Assembly (NCBI RefSeq): GCF_964656455.1
Contig: NC_135715.1
Location: 79,152,414-79,216,413 of the forward strand
DNA length: 64,000 nucleotides
Source of the DNA: Halichoerus grypus
Lineage: Eukaryota > Chordata > Mammalia > Carnivora > Phocidae
Direction: 5' to 3'
Of the stretch, positions 47,441 through 60,395 are shown piece after piece. The notes under the pieces were generated by a model. That model was not told the DNA's origin, ran no database searches, and worked only from the letters and a program-made list of their open reading frames with translations. A program made the translations under genes and the position numbers. How positions within the stretch are numbered: position 1 is the first letter of the stretch; every line of letters starts with the position of its first letter.

Positions 47441-47649
47441 GGGGCGCCTGGGTGGCTCAGTCGGTTAAGCGTCTGCCTTCGGCTCAGGTCAAGATCCCCG
47501 GGTCCTGGGATCAAGCCCCGCATCAGGCTCCCTCCTCAGCAGGAAAGCCTGCTTCTCCCTCTCCCACTCCCCCTGCTTGTGTTCCCTCTCTTGCTGTCTC
47601 TCTCTCTGTCAAATAAATAAATAAAATCTTTAAAAAAAAAAAAAAAAGA
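47441..47649 (+). mobile_element. SINEC, near consensus, 13-bp TSD
   Basis: GGGGCGCCTGGGTGGCTCAG to a long poly(A). AGAAGTAGGTAGG at 47426-47438 and 47650-47662. One of the least diverged copies here. Confidence 0.96.
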
Positions 47650-47662
47650 AGAAGTAGGTAGG

Positions 47663-48224
47663 TTAACAGAGGTAAACCTCATCCATGGTTCTTAAGCAAG
47701 CCAACCACAGGGCTCTAGGCCCATTTCAAAAAAGATGTGTTGCATATTCACATTATCATAGAACTTCTAACATTGCAAACCTCCTGCTTATACTTGCTTT
47801 GTTTAGAAAACCTGCTTCCTTTCATATATTCTCATAAATATGTATATATATATATATATATGAGAATTTTCTACCCCCCAAAAAATAATACATTGTCATT
47901 GTCAATCTCCATAGGACCCTAAGGGACTAACGAGTCAGAACACCCTCCTACCACCACCTCCCACCCCACTTCCTCCCACACTCTAAGAGAAGGATTTGCC
48001 TCGAAGCTAATTGAGTGTATACCTCAGACCTCTCACTTGCCTGGATTCCCTCCAAGGCCTTCCAAGAGGCTGTAGCAATCTGTTTACATAGTCAGAGGTT
48101 TTGTAAAATTTGCAAAAGTATTTAACCACAGTTGGCTCAACCCCCATCTCTCCCACTCCAACTCCGAGCACACCTCCATTCCTGACATATGGAGTGCTGG
48201 AGGGCATTCTAAATAGGCACTCCT
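47663..48224. other. Intergenic; (TA)n microsatellite
   Basis: (TA)n at about 47842-47861; otherwise nothing assigned. Confidence 0.45.
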
Positions 48225-48240
48225 CACTGAATTCATTTCT

Positions 48241-48446
48241 TTTTTTTTTTTTTTTTTTTTTTTAAAGATTTTATTTATTTATTTGAGAGAGAATGAGAGA
48301 CAGAGAGCATGAGAGGGAGGAGGGTCAGAGGGAGAAGCAGACTCCCTGCTGAGCAGGGAGCCCGATGCGGGACTCGATCCCGGGACTCCAGGATCATGAC
48401 CTGAGCCGAAGGCAGTCGCTTAACCAACTGAGCCACCCAGGCGCCC
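48241..48446 (-). mobile_element. SINEC, minus strand, perfect 16-bp TSD
   Basis: A long poly(T) (about 23) start and GAGCCACCCAGGCGCCC end. CACTGAATTCATTTCT at 48225-48240 and 48447-48462. The long pure tail and perfect TSD suggest youth. Confidence 0.97.
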
Positions 48447-48529
48447 CACTGAATTCATTTCTAAATAAATATTTTCACACCTAACTTCCTATCTGCACTT
48501 TCACAAATACAAGTGGGTAGTCAAGAGAA

Positions 48530-48835
48530 CCAACTCTGAAGCCAGATCCACACTGGAGTCCTGGCTCTGTGACTTTGGACAAGTGCCTTCACACCCTGTG
48601 CCTAGCCCCTACGTGTAAAATGGAGGTAACAACAGAACCCACCTCCTAGAACTGTTGTAAAGGACTCAGGGCAGTGGTCGTGTTAGTACTAATATTTTTA
48701 CATGTGGTCTAATTTGCAGCTTCTCCCTCTGTACAATGGCCATGATACTATCTTTCTTGCATGGTTGTTGTGAGGATTAAGCGAGATGATTCACACAAAG
48801 TGCCTGACGTATTCAATAAATGAAAATTATTTATT
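48530..48835 (+). mobile_element. Two adjacent MIR-type fragments
   Basis: First: GGCTCTGTGACTTTGGACAAG (about 48565) to ACCTCCTAGAACTGTTGTAA. Second, from about 48700: CTCTGTACAATGGCCATGA and TTGTGAGGATTAAGCGAGATG. Both are on the plus strand. Confidence 0.75.
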
Positions 48836-49117
48836 GGAAAGTTTTATAGCTAAGTATATAATGGTAAAAATAATTAATTTGGGGTGATTCTTTTAAACCT
48901 AAAATTATATATTATTTTCCCATTTTCAATTTGGATGCAGTCAGTTTACACATTCTCTGAGTCTCAGTCTCACCACAACCCCATGAAGGGAGGATCCCTG
49001 TTTCACTGAAGGAAGGGAAGCTTGGGAAGTTTAACTAACTTGGCGATATTCCTGTTATAAAATAAAGAAGGAGTAAAATTTGGGGCTTCTGAAAAATATT
49101 TTTCCCATTGTCACCTG
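48836..49117. other. Intergenic; possible further MIR-type sequence
   Basis: CATTCTCTGAGTCTCAGTCTC at about 48950 may belong to another decayed MIR; not assigned. Confidence 0.35.
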
Positions 49118-49605
49118 TATGTGTTTTCTGTTGCTGCTGCCACAAATGACCACAAATCTAGTGGCTTACAACAACACAAATTTATTATAGTCCTGGAGGT
49201 TAGAAGTCCAAAGTGAGTCTCACTGAGCCAGTATCAAAGTGCTGGCAGGACTGGTTCCTTCTGGAAGGTCTGGGGGAGAATCTGTCCCCTTGCCTTTTCC
49301 AGCTTCTCCAGCTGCCCGTATTCTTTGGCCTGTGGCCCTTCTATCATCTTGAAAGTCAGCAATTGTTGAGTCCATCTGAGACCAGATCATTCAGACCTTC
49401 TTTCCTGCCTCCTTCTTTCACTTTTAAGAACGCTTGTGATTCTATTGGGCTCACAAGATAACTTTCCTATCTTAAAGCCAGCTTGTTAGAAACCTTAATT
49501 GCATCAGCATCCTTAATTCTCCTTTTGCTATGTCACCTAACATATCCAAAAGTTCTGAGGGGTTAGGATGTGGACATCTTTGGGGGGACATTTTTCTACC
49601 TACCC
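49118..49605 (-). mobile_element. MLT1-type LTR (ERVL-MaLR), minus strand
   Basis: TGCTGCTGCCACAAATGACC, then AGTGGCTTACAACAACAC, CAGGACTGGTTCCTTCTGG and GGATGTGGACATCTTTGGGG follow the reverse complement of a MaLR LTR. It is solo, without internal genes. Confidence 0.7.
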
Positions 49606-49842
49606 CACCATCCAAAGAACCAAAGTAAGGGCAGGCTCAGAGCGGGTAAGGGATAGCCTTAATTTCTGTAAGCCAAATACAATATAACTTCTCAGAAAGT
49701 TGGCTTTCCGTTTTATTGTATTTTGTTTTGCTTTGCTTCAGTCTGATTTGCATTATGTTCTGGATCATTAGTTGTCATATAAGCCATCTCCAGGTGTATG
49801 AAGTGTCATCATTATTAGTGTAGATGTTGAACACTTTTTTTT
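49606..49842. other. Intergenic, no recognised feature
   Basis: Nothing assigned. Confidence 0.35.
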
Positions 49843-50580
49843 AAAAAATCCAGTATAGTTAACATACAGTGTTATATTAATTTCAGGTGTATAATACAGT
49901 GACTCAGCAATTCTATACATTACTCAGTGCTCACATGGTAAGTGTTCTCCTAATCCCCTTCGCCTATTTTGCCCATCCCCCACCCATCTCCCCTCTGGGA
50001 ACTATCAGTTTCTTCTCTATAGTTAAGAGTCTGTTTCTTGGTTTGTCCCTCTCTCTTTTTTCTTTTGCTTGTTTGTTTTGTTTTTTAAATTCCATATATG
50101 AGTGAAATCTTATCATATTTTCTTTTTCTGACTGACTCATTTCACTTAGCATTATACTTTCTAGATCCATCCATGTTGTTGAAAATAGCAAGATTTCATT
50201 CTTTTTTATGACTAATATTCCACTGTGTGTGCGTGTGTGTGTGTGTGCGTGTGTGCGTGTGTGTGTGTGTACACATACCACTTCATCTTCATCCATTCAT
50301 CTATGATGGACATTTGGGCTGCCTCCATAATTTGGCTAGTGTAAATAATGTTGCAATAAACATAGGGGCACATGCATCCTTTCAAACTAGTGTTTTTGTA
50401 TTCTTTGGGTAAATACCCACTAGTGGAATTACTGACTCATGTGGTAGTTTCTACTTTTAATTTTTTGAGGAACCTCAATATTGTCTTCTAGAGTGGCTGC
50501 ACCAGTTTGCATTCCCACCAACAGTGCACAAGCTTACCTTTTTCTCCACATCCTTGCCAACACTTGTTGATTATTAATTC
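49843..50580 (-). mobile_element. L1 3' part, minus strand, with (GT)n inside
   Basis: 3' UTR (CAGTATAGTTAACATACAGTG at about 49851) then ORF2 end (TCCATCCATGTTGTTGAAAAT at about 50166, CATTCCCACCAACAGTGCAC at about 50510). A (GT/GC)n microsatellite occupies 50223-50272. Confidence 0.9.
50223..50272 (+). repeat. (GT)n microsatellite with GC interruptions
   Basis: About 50 bases of alternating purine-pyrimidine, capable of Z-DNA; arose within the L1. Confidence 0.92.
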
Positions 50581-50912
50581 TATGATATCTCCCTTTTAAT
50601 GGGTTCTCAACTCTGGAAAGCAATTTTAACATCACTGAAAGCGCTGTTAAGAAACTGATTCTTTAACTACAATAGCAAGATCACAATCAAATGTTGGCTG
50701 CGAGACTGTATCTTGTATTACTGCCTTTGTTAGACAGAGATGTGACTGGTTTGGGTAAGACACAAAGCAGCTGACAAGAATACTAACATTTTGGAATTTA
50801 TCCATTTGGCAAATCCAGCTAAGACTGAAAATAGTTGTTTCTTATTCCTTTGTATTCAAAACCTTATGAAATTTGTTTTTAAATGCCCTTTATAAAAATT
50901 GTCTTGGATACA
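50581..50912. other. Intergenic, no recognised feature
   Basis: Nothing assigned. Confidence 0.35.
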
Positions 50913-51048
50913 GGGCGCCTGGGTGGCTCAGTCAGTTCATCGATGACTCTTGATCTTGACTCAGGTCTTGATCTCATGGTCATGAGTTCGGCCCCCCATT
51001 GAGCTCCATACTGGGCATGGAGCCTACTTAAGAAAAAAAAAAAAAAAA
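50913..51048 (+). mobile_element. Short SINEC variant
   Basis: GGGCGCCTGGGTGGCTCAG head, body ending GGAGCCTACTTAAG-poly(A); it lacks the CT-rich end. TTGTCTTGG is present on both sides. Confidence 0.9.
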
Positions 51049-51379
51049 CTTGTCTTGGGAAGCATTTTCTTAATAAAAAACTGGCAGATTCCATTGCTTT
51101 TCTAGGTATAAACCTACTTGTCCACACTGAGACGGAGGCCTCCAGAGTTTATGTTAAATACGGAAAACAAGCTCAATTCAGACATCCAGGCAATTGTATG
51201 TGTGTAAGTATGACATTGACTGGTAGAAGACCAAAAGCTAATAATATGCCAAGTTCTAATACCAGCCCAACCTCTAACTTGCCATTCGCCTCTAGAATGA
51301 GTCATTTAGGAGGTTAGGAACTTTGGGGATTATAACCTAGATGCGGATAGAAGACCCGGTAACGATTGTTCCTCACTGT

Positions 51380-51490
51380 CCCTCTGTGCTTCAGATGGGC
51401 TGGGACCATATCTGCCTGGACCATGGTTTGGCACATAGTAGGTCCTTAATAGTGACCCAATGAGTGAATGACTAAATGAATGAAAACTTG
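51380..51490 (+). mobile_element. L2/MIR-type 3' tail
   Basis: GGTTTGGCACATAGTAGGTCC followed by AATGAGTGAATGACTAAATG is the conserved tail of L2-like elements. Confidence 0.6.
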
Positions 51491-51968
51491 GATTCTGCTT
51501 GACCATCTAAACTTCATCTGACAGATGAGAGCATCAAAGGATATGATATCAGAAAAGCTTATTCCCTTGCCAGGACTGAGTAATTCTTTTTAGAAATTCA
51601 ACTTTACTGAGATATAATTTGTGTTTGCCCATGTATATGCCAAATGTGTATCACCCTACTCAGAAACATTTCCACCACCCCAGAAGGTTCTCCTGTGCTC
51701 CTTCTAGTCAATTCTTCTTCATCACCAACTTCAGGCAATCACTGATCTGCTTTGGACGGCATAGAATAGTCTTTTCTAGAATTTCACGTAAGTGGAATTA
51801 TACAATATGAACTCCCTGTATCTGTCTTTTTTTATACAACATAATGTTTTCAAGATTCATCTCTGTTGTTGTAGGTTTCAATAGTTTGTTCCTTTTTATT
51901 CCTGAGAATTCCATTATTTGTTCATTCACCTGTTAATGAACTTTTGGGTGGTGTGTTAGGCTTCTCCG

Positions 51969-52017
51969 GGGGGGGGGGGGATACACATATATAAATATAA
52001 ATATATATATATATAAA
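51969..52017 (+). repeat. G12 homopolymer followed by AT-rich run
   Basis: Twelve consecutive G (about 51969-51980), then mostly ATATAA to 52017. Prone to length error and assembly uncertainty. Confidence 0.85.
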
Positions 52018-52161
52018 ATAAGGAATTGCCTCACATGATTATAGAGGCTGACAAGACCCCAGAGGGCCAAAGGTGTAAATTCTAGTCCCAAGGCCAGAAG
52101 ACTTCAAGACCCAGGAAGAGCCAATGTTTTGGTTCTAGTCTGAAAAAACAACAATGTCCCA

Positions 52162-52370
52162 GGGCGCCTGGGTGGCTCAGTTATTAAGTGTCTGCCTTCG
52201 GCTCAGGTCATTATCCCAGGGTCCTGGGATCAAGTCCCGCATCGGGCTCCCTGCTCGGTGGGGAGTCTGCTTCTCCCTCTCCCTCTGCCTCTGCTTGTGT
52301 GCTCTTCCTCTCTCCTTCTCTGTCAAATAAATAAATAAAATCTTTAAAAAACAAAAAACAACAACAAAAA
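52162..52370 (+). mobile_element. SINEC inside LTR-like repeat, 12-bp TSD
   Basis: GGGCGCCTGGGTGGCTCAG to an A-rich tail. AACAATGTCCCA at 52150-52161 and 52371-52382. It gives a three-layer nest: SINEC in LTR-like repeat in L1. Confidence 0.95.
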
Positions 52371-53040
52371 AACAATGTCCCAGTCGAAGGCTGTCAGACA
52401 GGAGAATTCTCTCTTACTCACAGGAGGGTCAGCTTTTTTTTCTACTTAGGGCTTCAGCTGATTGAGTAAGTCCCACCCACACTGGGAAGGGCAATCTGCT
52501 TTACTCAGTCTACCAATTTAAATGTTACTCTCATCCCAAAACACCCTCATAGAGACACCCAGAATAATGTTTGACCAGATATCTGGGCACACCTTGGCCC
52601 AGTCAAGTTGACATATAAAATTAACCATCATGAATGGTTAATTTTTTAACCCAGTTTGAACCAAATTTGGGACTATCATGAACATTTGTATACAAGTCTT
52701 TATGGAGATGTATTTTTAGTTCTAAGAGTGCAATGGCTGGGCTGGATGGTGAGTGTACATTTAAATTTTTAAAGAAACAGCAAAGTGTTTGCCAAAGTGA
52801 TTGTACAATTTTTTATCTCCACCAATAGGGAAGGAGGATTTCAAGTAGAGCTGCCTAATTCTTGGCAAATTAACACAGAAGATAAATATTTTTATTGAAA
52901 ATAGAGGAATCATGAAATATATACAAACAGATCTCGGATTTTTCATACGCTTTTTTAAATATCATTATTTAGTGGATTACATCTTTGGCAGTTAATTCAG
53001 TGGAAAAGGGAAATCCAGAGTTACATTTTAGAAACCTGGG

Positions 53041-53500
53041 TGTGTCAGTTATTTATTTCCACAATAATGCTGTTTAACTAACAGTGACATAAAACCATAA
53101 ACAACTGTTTTGTTTATAAGACTGCAGGGTTCACTTGATCTGGGCTGGACGGTTGGTGCCAGCCTGGACTGTGACCACCTGCGGGTTGGCCAGTAAGCCA
53201 GGCAGCTTTTTGATCTCAGCTGGGGCCACTCAGAAGGTTGACAGTTGCTGGCTGTTGGCTGATGTAGGACACATTCACTGGCAGAAACTTGGGTGGCTCT
53301 GCTCTGTTCTGCATGCCCCATCTCCCAGCAGGCTAACTGAGGCATGCCCTTGAGGACACGTAAGGAGTCAGGGTGGGAATGGAGACACACAAGCACTTTT
53401 TCAAGCCTCTGCTAACTTCCTATGGCCAAAGCAAGTCACACAGCCAAACTCAGAATCAAGGGGTGGGGAAACCATATCCTCTCCTGAGGGAGAACCACAG
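53041..53500. mobile_element. Probable old interspersed repeat, family uncertain
   Basis: GTGTCAGTTATTTATTTCC start and ordered blocks (GGTTCACTTGATCTGGGCTGG, AGGCAGCTTTTTGATCTC) recall LTR or DNA-transposon sequences with the shared CAGTTATTTATTT-type start. The 115-codon minus frame at 53049-53396 is not supported as a gene. Confidence 0.4.
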
Positions 53501-53770
53501 ACTCACGTGATAAAGAACACAGCGGCAGGCAGGGTCATTCACGCAATCAGTCTTTCACACCCAGTATATCACATTTACTACAATGATAGTGAAGAATCCA
53601 AAGCCCTTCAAGAAAATAAAGTCATCAGGAGGCCAGGTACTGGGATGCAGAAGGAGGGCCTTCTCCCCTGGTGTCATTGATTTCAATGCAGCTGGTTGCT
53701 ATAAGAATTAGATCAGCAGTTCTAGAACTTTAGCCTGCACTAGAGTCCCTGGAGATGCTTCTTTTTTTTT
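53501..53770. other. Intergenic; possible MER5-like end
   Basis: AGCAGTTCTAGAACTTTAGCC with following CCTGGAGATGCTT (53715-53761) resembles a hAT MER5-type end. Otherwise nothing. Confidence 0.4.
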
Positions 53771-53774
53771 CCCT

Positions 53775-54425
53775 CAGTATTTGTATTGCCAAATGTTTTA
53801 CACACAGGTAAGAGTATATATACGCTCCATCTATCCAATGTAAAAAATAATAAAAGCTGAACATCCACCCTCCAGATTAAGAAATACAGTATTACTAAAA
53901 CCTATGAAGCTCCCATTTGCCTCTTTGTGATCACAATGCCTCCCCCTCCCCACAAGAGGTAACTTCTCTCCTAAAATTTCATGTTAGTAATTCCCTTGTT
54001 TTTCTTTATGGTTTTACAATATTTGTAGATATCCCTAAACAATAAATATTTTTTAGTTTTCCTTTTATTTGGGGCATTATGTAAATGGAATCAGTGTACA
54101 TATATTTCTTTGAAACTTGCTTTTTGTTCCTTAAAATTATGTTTCTGAGATTTATCCATATTGTTTGTCCATTAAGCTATTATTTGCTCATTTTAATGGC
54201 TGGGTATTGTATTGCTATATCCACAGTATTTATTATCTAACTACTGTTGGTGTGCATTCAGGTTGTTTTCTGCTTTAGGCTAATTAAGCAATGATGTTAT
54301 GAACATACTTGTACATGTCTCCTGAGCTCAAGGGCAAGATTATGTCTAGTTTATATATCTGAGAGTAAAATTGCTTGGCATTTACATGTTCAACTTCATT
54401 AGGCAATACCAAATTGTTCTACAAA
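53775..54425 (-). mobile_element. Old L1 3' fragment, minus strand
   Basis: TTTATCCATATTGTTTGTCC (about 54152), GGTTGTTTTCTGCTTTAGGC (about 54263) and a decayed GAGTAAAATTGCTTGGC (about 54363). Confidence 0.65.
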
Positions 54426-54429
54426 ATGA

Positions 54430-54715
54430 CACAAGCCACAAATAAAAAGCATTAGTAATAAAGATTAAAAACTAGCAGAATATGATGAATAGCTGTATGC
54501 CAATAAATTTAAGAAATTAAGTAAAATAAAAAAATTCCTAGAAAACTACAGATCACTAAAACTGATTCCAGAAGAAAAACAAAACCTGACTGCTCCTATA
54601 TGTATTTAAAAAATTGAACCAGTGGTTAAAAATCTTGCCACAAAGAAAACACTAGTTTTCCAGTTAGTTTCATAGGATAGTTTCACAGGAGAATTCTACC
54701 AAATATTCATGGAAG
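54430..54715 (+). mobile_element. L1 ORF2 fragment, plus strand
   Basis: GAATAGCTGTATGCCAATAAAT (about 54488) and ATTCTACCAAATATTCATGG (about 54694) are ORF2 blocks in plus orientation, adjoining minus-strand L1 on both sides. Confidence 0.65.
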
Positions 54716-54719
54716 AGAT

Positions 54720-56010
54720 TATTTTAATCCTATATTAACATTTTGGATTAATCATATTTATCATTTCTTTGCTAACCATTCTTTCTTGTATCTCAAACCT
54801 TTTCCTGCTTCCTGAAGGAAGAATTGAAATTCCTTTAGTGAAGACTTAATGCCAGTAAACTCTCAGTTTTTATTGATCTGAAATATCTTCATTTCTCCCT
54901 TATAATTTAAAGACAGTTTCAACGTATACAGAAATTTGAAAATGTCATTCCACTGTCTTTTGACCTCCATTATTGTGGTTAAAAGTTACGTGCTCAAAGT
55001 TAAGTGTAATTGTTTTTCCAGTGAAGTTCATCTTTCTTTATAACTGCTTTTAAGAATTGTTTTCTCTTCCCAGTGCAGTTTCAGGCAGTAAAAAAAAAAA
55101 AAAAAAGGCCACCTTTTTGTGCTATACAAAATTTTTAAGAAAACTTCTTACCTCATGTCTCCGAGAATCCCCTTGAAACCCACTCTGAGGAAACCGTACA
55201 CTTTGGCAGGTAAGCACCAGACCATTCTCTAGTGTTTATACAGAGAAGTTATGGAAATTTTCTCATCATGTGTATCTAAGAGAGACATGAATGCCACTTG
55301 AAGCAAACCGTAGGTTGGGGCAGTTAAGCACAGGGTCACTCTCTATTTTTGTAAGGAGGCTTTTAAGAACACCTCTTACTGCATGCCTTTTTTTAAAAAG
55401 AGAGAATTTTCTTTTGTCTTTGGTGTTCAGCATCTTTATTATAATGAATGGATTTCCTTTTAGGATTTCTGCTTCCTGAGTGTGAGGATTGCTGTCCCTT
55501 GTCAACTTTAGAAAATTTTTAGCCATTATCTCTTCAAACATTGCCTCTTCACTTCTGGAACTCCAGTAAATTTACATCAGACATTTTCTTTGTAACTCCT
55601 TGTCTTACTCTCATCTCTTTGTCTCTGTCAGTGGCTGTCTGCAGAGTTCCCTCTAGGTCATTTTTAGCTGTGCCTAATCTGCTATTTAACCCAGCCACTG
55701 AGTTTTAACTTCAATCATTATGATTTTGTCCTAAAAGTTCTTTTTTATTCATTTTTTAGTCTCATAAGTCCATTTTGATTGCCATATATTAATCTTCTCT
55801 TTTATTTCTTTAAACATTCATTTTATGCTTTCGTATGATAATTCCAGGACCTTTAGTTTTCATGCTGTTTCTATAATTTAATTCTGCTGACTCTCACTCA
55901 TTGTGTTCTGGGCACGTAGTGATATGTATCTGTGAGCTTTTGTTCTTTAGAACTTTTTCTGCTGGAATTCTTTGAGGCCCAGTTTTGAGTTCTGGTGTCA
56001 TTATTAACTC
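54720..56010 (-). mobile_element. L1/HAL1-like 5' or ORF1 region, minus strand, with an insertion
   Basis: Blocks such as AATTTTTAGCCATTATCTCTTC (about 55517), AACATTCATTTTATGCTTTC (about 55811) and TTTCATGCTGTTTCTATAATTT match the reverse complement of L1M/HAL1 5' sequence. It is interrupted at about 55085-55400. Confidence 0.55.
55085..55400. repeat. Insert with a degenerate 114-bp tandem unit
   Basis: Begins with a poly(A) of about 17. AAACCGTA at 55191 and 55305, each followed by a TTGG-GCAG-TAAGCAC block and then ACTCTCT/ATTCTCT, show two diverged copies of a 114-bp unit. A third partial unit is suggested by AAGAACACCTCTTACTGCATG near 55366 versus AAGAAAACTTCTTACCTCATG near 55137. Confidence 0.6.
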
Positions 56011-56099
56011 AGGAACACTTTGTTCTGTTTTTTGGCTTAGGTTTTCTCAAACCACACAAATAGTGTAAATTGTGACCACAAACCATGTAAATGAGAGTT

Positions 56100-56760
56100 T
56101 GTGGTTTGTATTTCTCAGGAAAGAATTATTCTTGCCCTCATGAAGCAGCTTACATTTTAGTAAGTGAGATGAATAATAAAAAATAAACACGAAAAATGAG
56201 AAAATGACAATACTTAGAATCTGATAAGTGCATGCAAAGAAAAAGAAAAAGTAGAGCAGAGTAAAAGAATTGGAAGTCCAAGGGATGGGAAAGTTTACAA
56301 TATTTAATAGATTCAACATGGCAGGCCTCACTGGAAAAGTGACATTTGAGCAAAGCCTTAAAAGAGCTGAGGAATATCTGAGTGAAGAGTGAGTTTGCAT
56401 GGCCAAGGAAACACCAGAGGGGTCATGTGGCTTGAACAACATGAGTGAGGGGACAGTGGTAGTTAATGAGGTTGGAGAGGTAAGTTGTCTAATAGGGCGT
56501 TGTAAAAATTTTGTTTTGCTCCAAGTGAAATGAGGAATTCAGGGTTTGGGGCAGAGAAGCAAAATGATCTGACCTATATATAAAAGGGCCACTCTTGCTG
56601 CTGTGTTGAGAACAGACTGCTAGAGTGCAAGGGCAGAAGCAGGAAGATTGGGTAACCTAAGCTAGAGATGACAGTGGCTCAGACCAGAGGTAACAGCTGT
56701 GTAAGAGTCTAGTTAAAATTAAAGATAAAACCATTATGATATCCTGTCAGATTCATTGTG
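56100..56760. mobile_element. Probable ancient mammalian repeat, family unresolved
   Basis: AGCAGCTTACATTTTAGTAAG, then GTGACATTTGAGCAAAGCC and AGACTGCTAGAGTGCAAGGGC follow the order of a common mammal-wide old repeat. It is not coding. Confidence 0.45.
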
Positions 56761-57335
56761 CAAATGGTGAGAAAGAAAGGGATTGAGGATTAATCTGAGC
56801 CTCAGCTTCCATGGCCTAGTGGGGAGCACTAGGGTTAAGGCTAAAGTCCACTCAAGGAATCTAATAGGTACCCAAAAGCTGGCACCCCAAAAGACTACAC
56901 ACTCAGCTTAAGAATTAGAAGAAAAAAAAGAATTAGATATCCCTCCCCTCTCCAAAGACCACAAGAAACTTTGCCGGCTTTAATCCTTGGTGCTAAATGG
57001 ACAAGGGGCATTGTGCCTCAGACAACTTATAGCTATAGCTAGTTCTCATGCAGATTTGCAGCCTGAATTCACACTACCAGTTTGACAAAACCTCTTCACA
57101 CAGAGTTGGGTTTAAGGTGTCTCCAAACAAGGAAAAACACCTGCAATTCCTTTCAAGAGGAATCTATCTTCATCCTACATCTCAAAGAAACCCACAAATG
57201 ACTTTCCAGTGAATAGCTACAGGAGAAGTAATAATTTATTTCCCTTTCATCAGCAAAAGAATTCATTTTTAATTTACCCTTACACAGCACACAGATAAAA
57301 CTCATTACATGCCCAAAGAAATGTGGTTTGATGAG
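56761..57335. other. Intergenic, no recognised feature
   Basis: Nothing assigned. Confidence 0.35.
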
Positions 57336-57339
57336 TGAC

Positions 57340-57900
57340 AATAAATAGACACAACAGATGGCAGAAATAGACCTACAAAGACTTCAGATTTTAGAATTAC
57401 CAGACACAGAACATAAAATAACTATATTTACTATTTTAAAGAACTAAAAGACAAGATAAAATTATGTGCAGAGAATAAGAAATCATAAATAATGACCAAA
57501 TAGAAGTTCTAGAAATTAAAAATATAATAATAATAATTGAAATTTAAAAATCAGTAGATAGATATAACACACAGCTGAAGAAAGAATTGCTGATCTGAAC
57601 AATATGGATATAGTTGAAGAAATTATCCAGTATGCTACACGGTGAGTCAAAGAAATGGGAAGTATGAAAAGAAGGTTCAGAGACAAGAAGAATAGGGAAG
57701 GTCTCGTATATATCTAACCAATATACTAGAAGGAACAGAAATGGAGAAGCAGCAAAGACAATATTTCAAAAGATTACAGCTAAGAATTTGCCAGGATTAA
57801 TGAAAGATCCAATCCATAGATTCAAAATCCCAAAAAATCTCAAGTCCAAAAGAAAAAATCTACACATTATCCTGAAAGTACAAACACCAAAGCATTAAAA
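57340..57900 (+). mobile_element. L1/HAL1-like ORF1-region fragment, plus strand
   Basis: A-rich, with ACAGAACATAAAATAACTAT and AGTTCTAGAAATTAAAAATA blocks and no long frame; typical old ORF1-region relic. Confidence 0.6.
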
Positions 57901-57914
57901 AAAATATAAAAGAC

Positions 57915-59270
<1,356 letters not shown>

Positions 59271-59591
59271 ATGATTAAAAATTATAAAATTAATATGTGC
59301 TCATAAAATATTACTTGTTTAAAGTATTAAAAAAAGACTTTTTAGACTCATATTGTCAAACTGCTCCCCCAAAAAGCACTGTACTGAGTTATTGCCTTAT
59401 CTGCAGCCAGGAGCACACATGTCTCACCACATGGGAGGGCTTCTCCCCTAACTTTACTCAAGTAAATTCAGAATAGTTCGGTAAACCTACTCTCCAAATG
59501 TTAACTGGCTTTCATTTATGCATCTCTCCAAAAACAGAAGACCCTGATGCTATGAATTAGTGAAAGAGTATCATTTCACATGCCTCTTAAG

Positions 59592-60170
59592 AACTAAAGT
59601 AACCAAAGTCCCCAAGAACACCAAAATATGAATATTTGAAAACATTTTCAGCGATTTTAAAACTTTGCTTCCCTGTTTTCCAAAATGACTATTCATTTAC
59701 TTGAACAAAACATTTTAAAATGCAGTTGTCATCTATTCTATGCCTCCAAGAGCTGGGCAGTGTGTTTTATAATAAATGGTGGCCTTAGTCCGTACCATGT
59801 GATTGAAGGGCAGTCAGCACACATTGGAGCCTCTAATCACAGCCTATAATCTCGTTTTCACATTTCTCTCTGGTATATCCTACTTGACCCTGCTTATTGA
59901 AGCACTTTTATTGTGCTGGTTAAAAGGACAAGGGATTGAGCAGAAACAAAAGTGAGGTCTGAGAATTGTTTTCATGCCATGTGCCAGGTCCAGCTCTACT
60001 GCTAAATGAATAGAAACAATCTGGAATCCAGCCAAAGCCACTTGATGGAAAACTCTGACTTCCAAAAAATATTCCTGGTGCTTTTTAAAAGCATCACAAT
60101 TTGCCCAGGTTGAAAGAGAAAGGTTTGTCTCTTCACAATAAGAGCACAGCTAGCTAGGTAGCCAGCCATA
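59592..60170. other. Spacer of inverted duplication, no recognised feature
   Basis: Unique-looking intergenic DNA. Confidence 0.4.
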
Positions 60171-60395
60171 TAAACCAGGTTTCACTGAACTTTCTGCAAA
60201 GAGCTAAACAGTAAATATTTTAGATTTTGCGAGCCAGACCGTCTCTGATGCAGCTAACTCAATTCCGCCACTGTTGCGAGAAAGCATCCACAGATGATAT
60301 GTGGCCCAGTGGGTGTGGCTTTGTACCAATAAAACTTTACCCAAAAGGGCCATGGCAGGATTTGGCCTCTAGGCAGTAGCTTACAACCTACTAGT
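60171..60395 (+). mobile_element. MER20-like hAT-Charlie DNA transposon remnant
   Basis: AAACAGTAAATATTTTAGAT, GCGAGCCAGACCGTCTCTG, CAATAAAACTTTACCC and GGATTTGGCCTCTAGGCAGT follow the order of this nonautonomous element. The family name is from memory. A small tandem AGTTATCTCTA x2 lies at its right end (60393-60414). Confidence 0.7.

Larger units (their letters stand above)
51946..52634 (-). mobile_element. LTR-like interspersed repeat, family uncertain, with SINEC inside
   Basis: GGTGTGTTAGGCTTCTCCGG, then a G12 run, an AT run, CAATCTGCTTTACTCAGTC and an end at AAGTTGACATATAAAATTAACC. I recognise this as a frequent mammalian repeat of LTR type but cannot name it securely. Orientation is inferred. 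Confidence 0.5.
51575..52860 (-). mobile_element. Old L1 3' region, minus strand, split by a later element
   Basis: Reverse L1 3' UTR/ORF2 sequence at 51575-51945 (TTTACTGAGATATAATTTG about 51604) and again at about 52635-52860. The gap is filled by the repeat at 51946-52634. Confidence 0.65.

Noticed and set aside
44560..49605. A provirus between the two MLT1-like LTRs
   Set aside because: The 3.9 kb between them contains SINECs, MIRs and unrelated DNA with no retroviral genes; the LTRs are diverged and independent.
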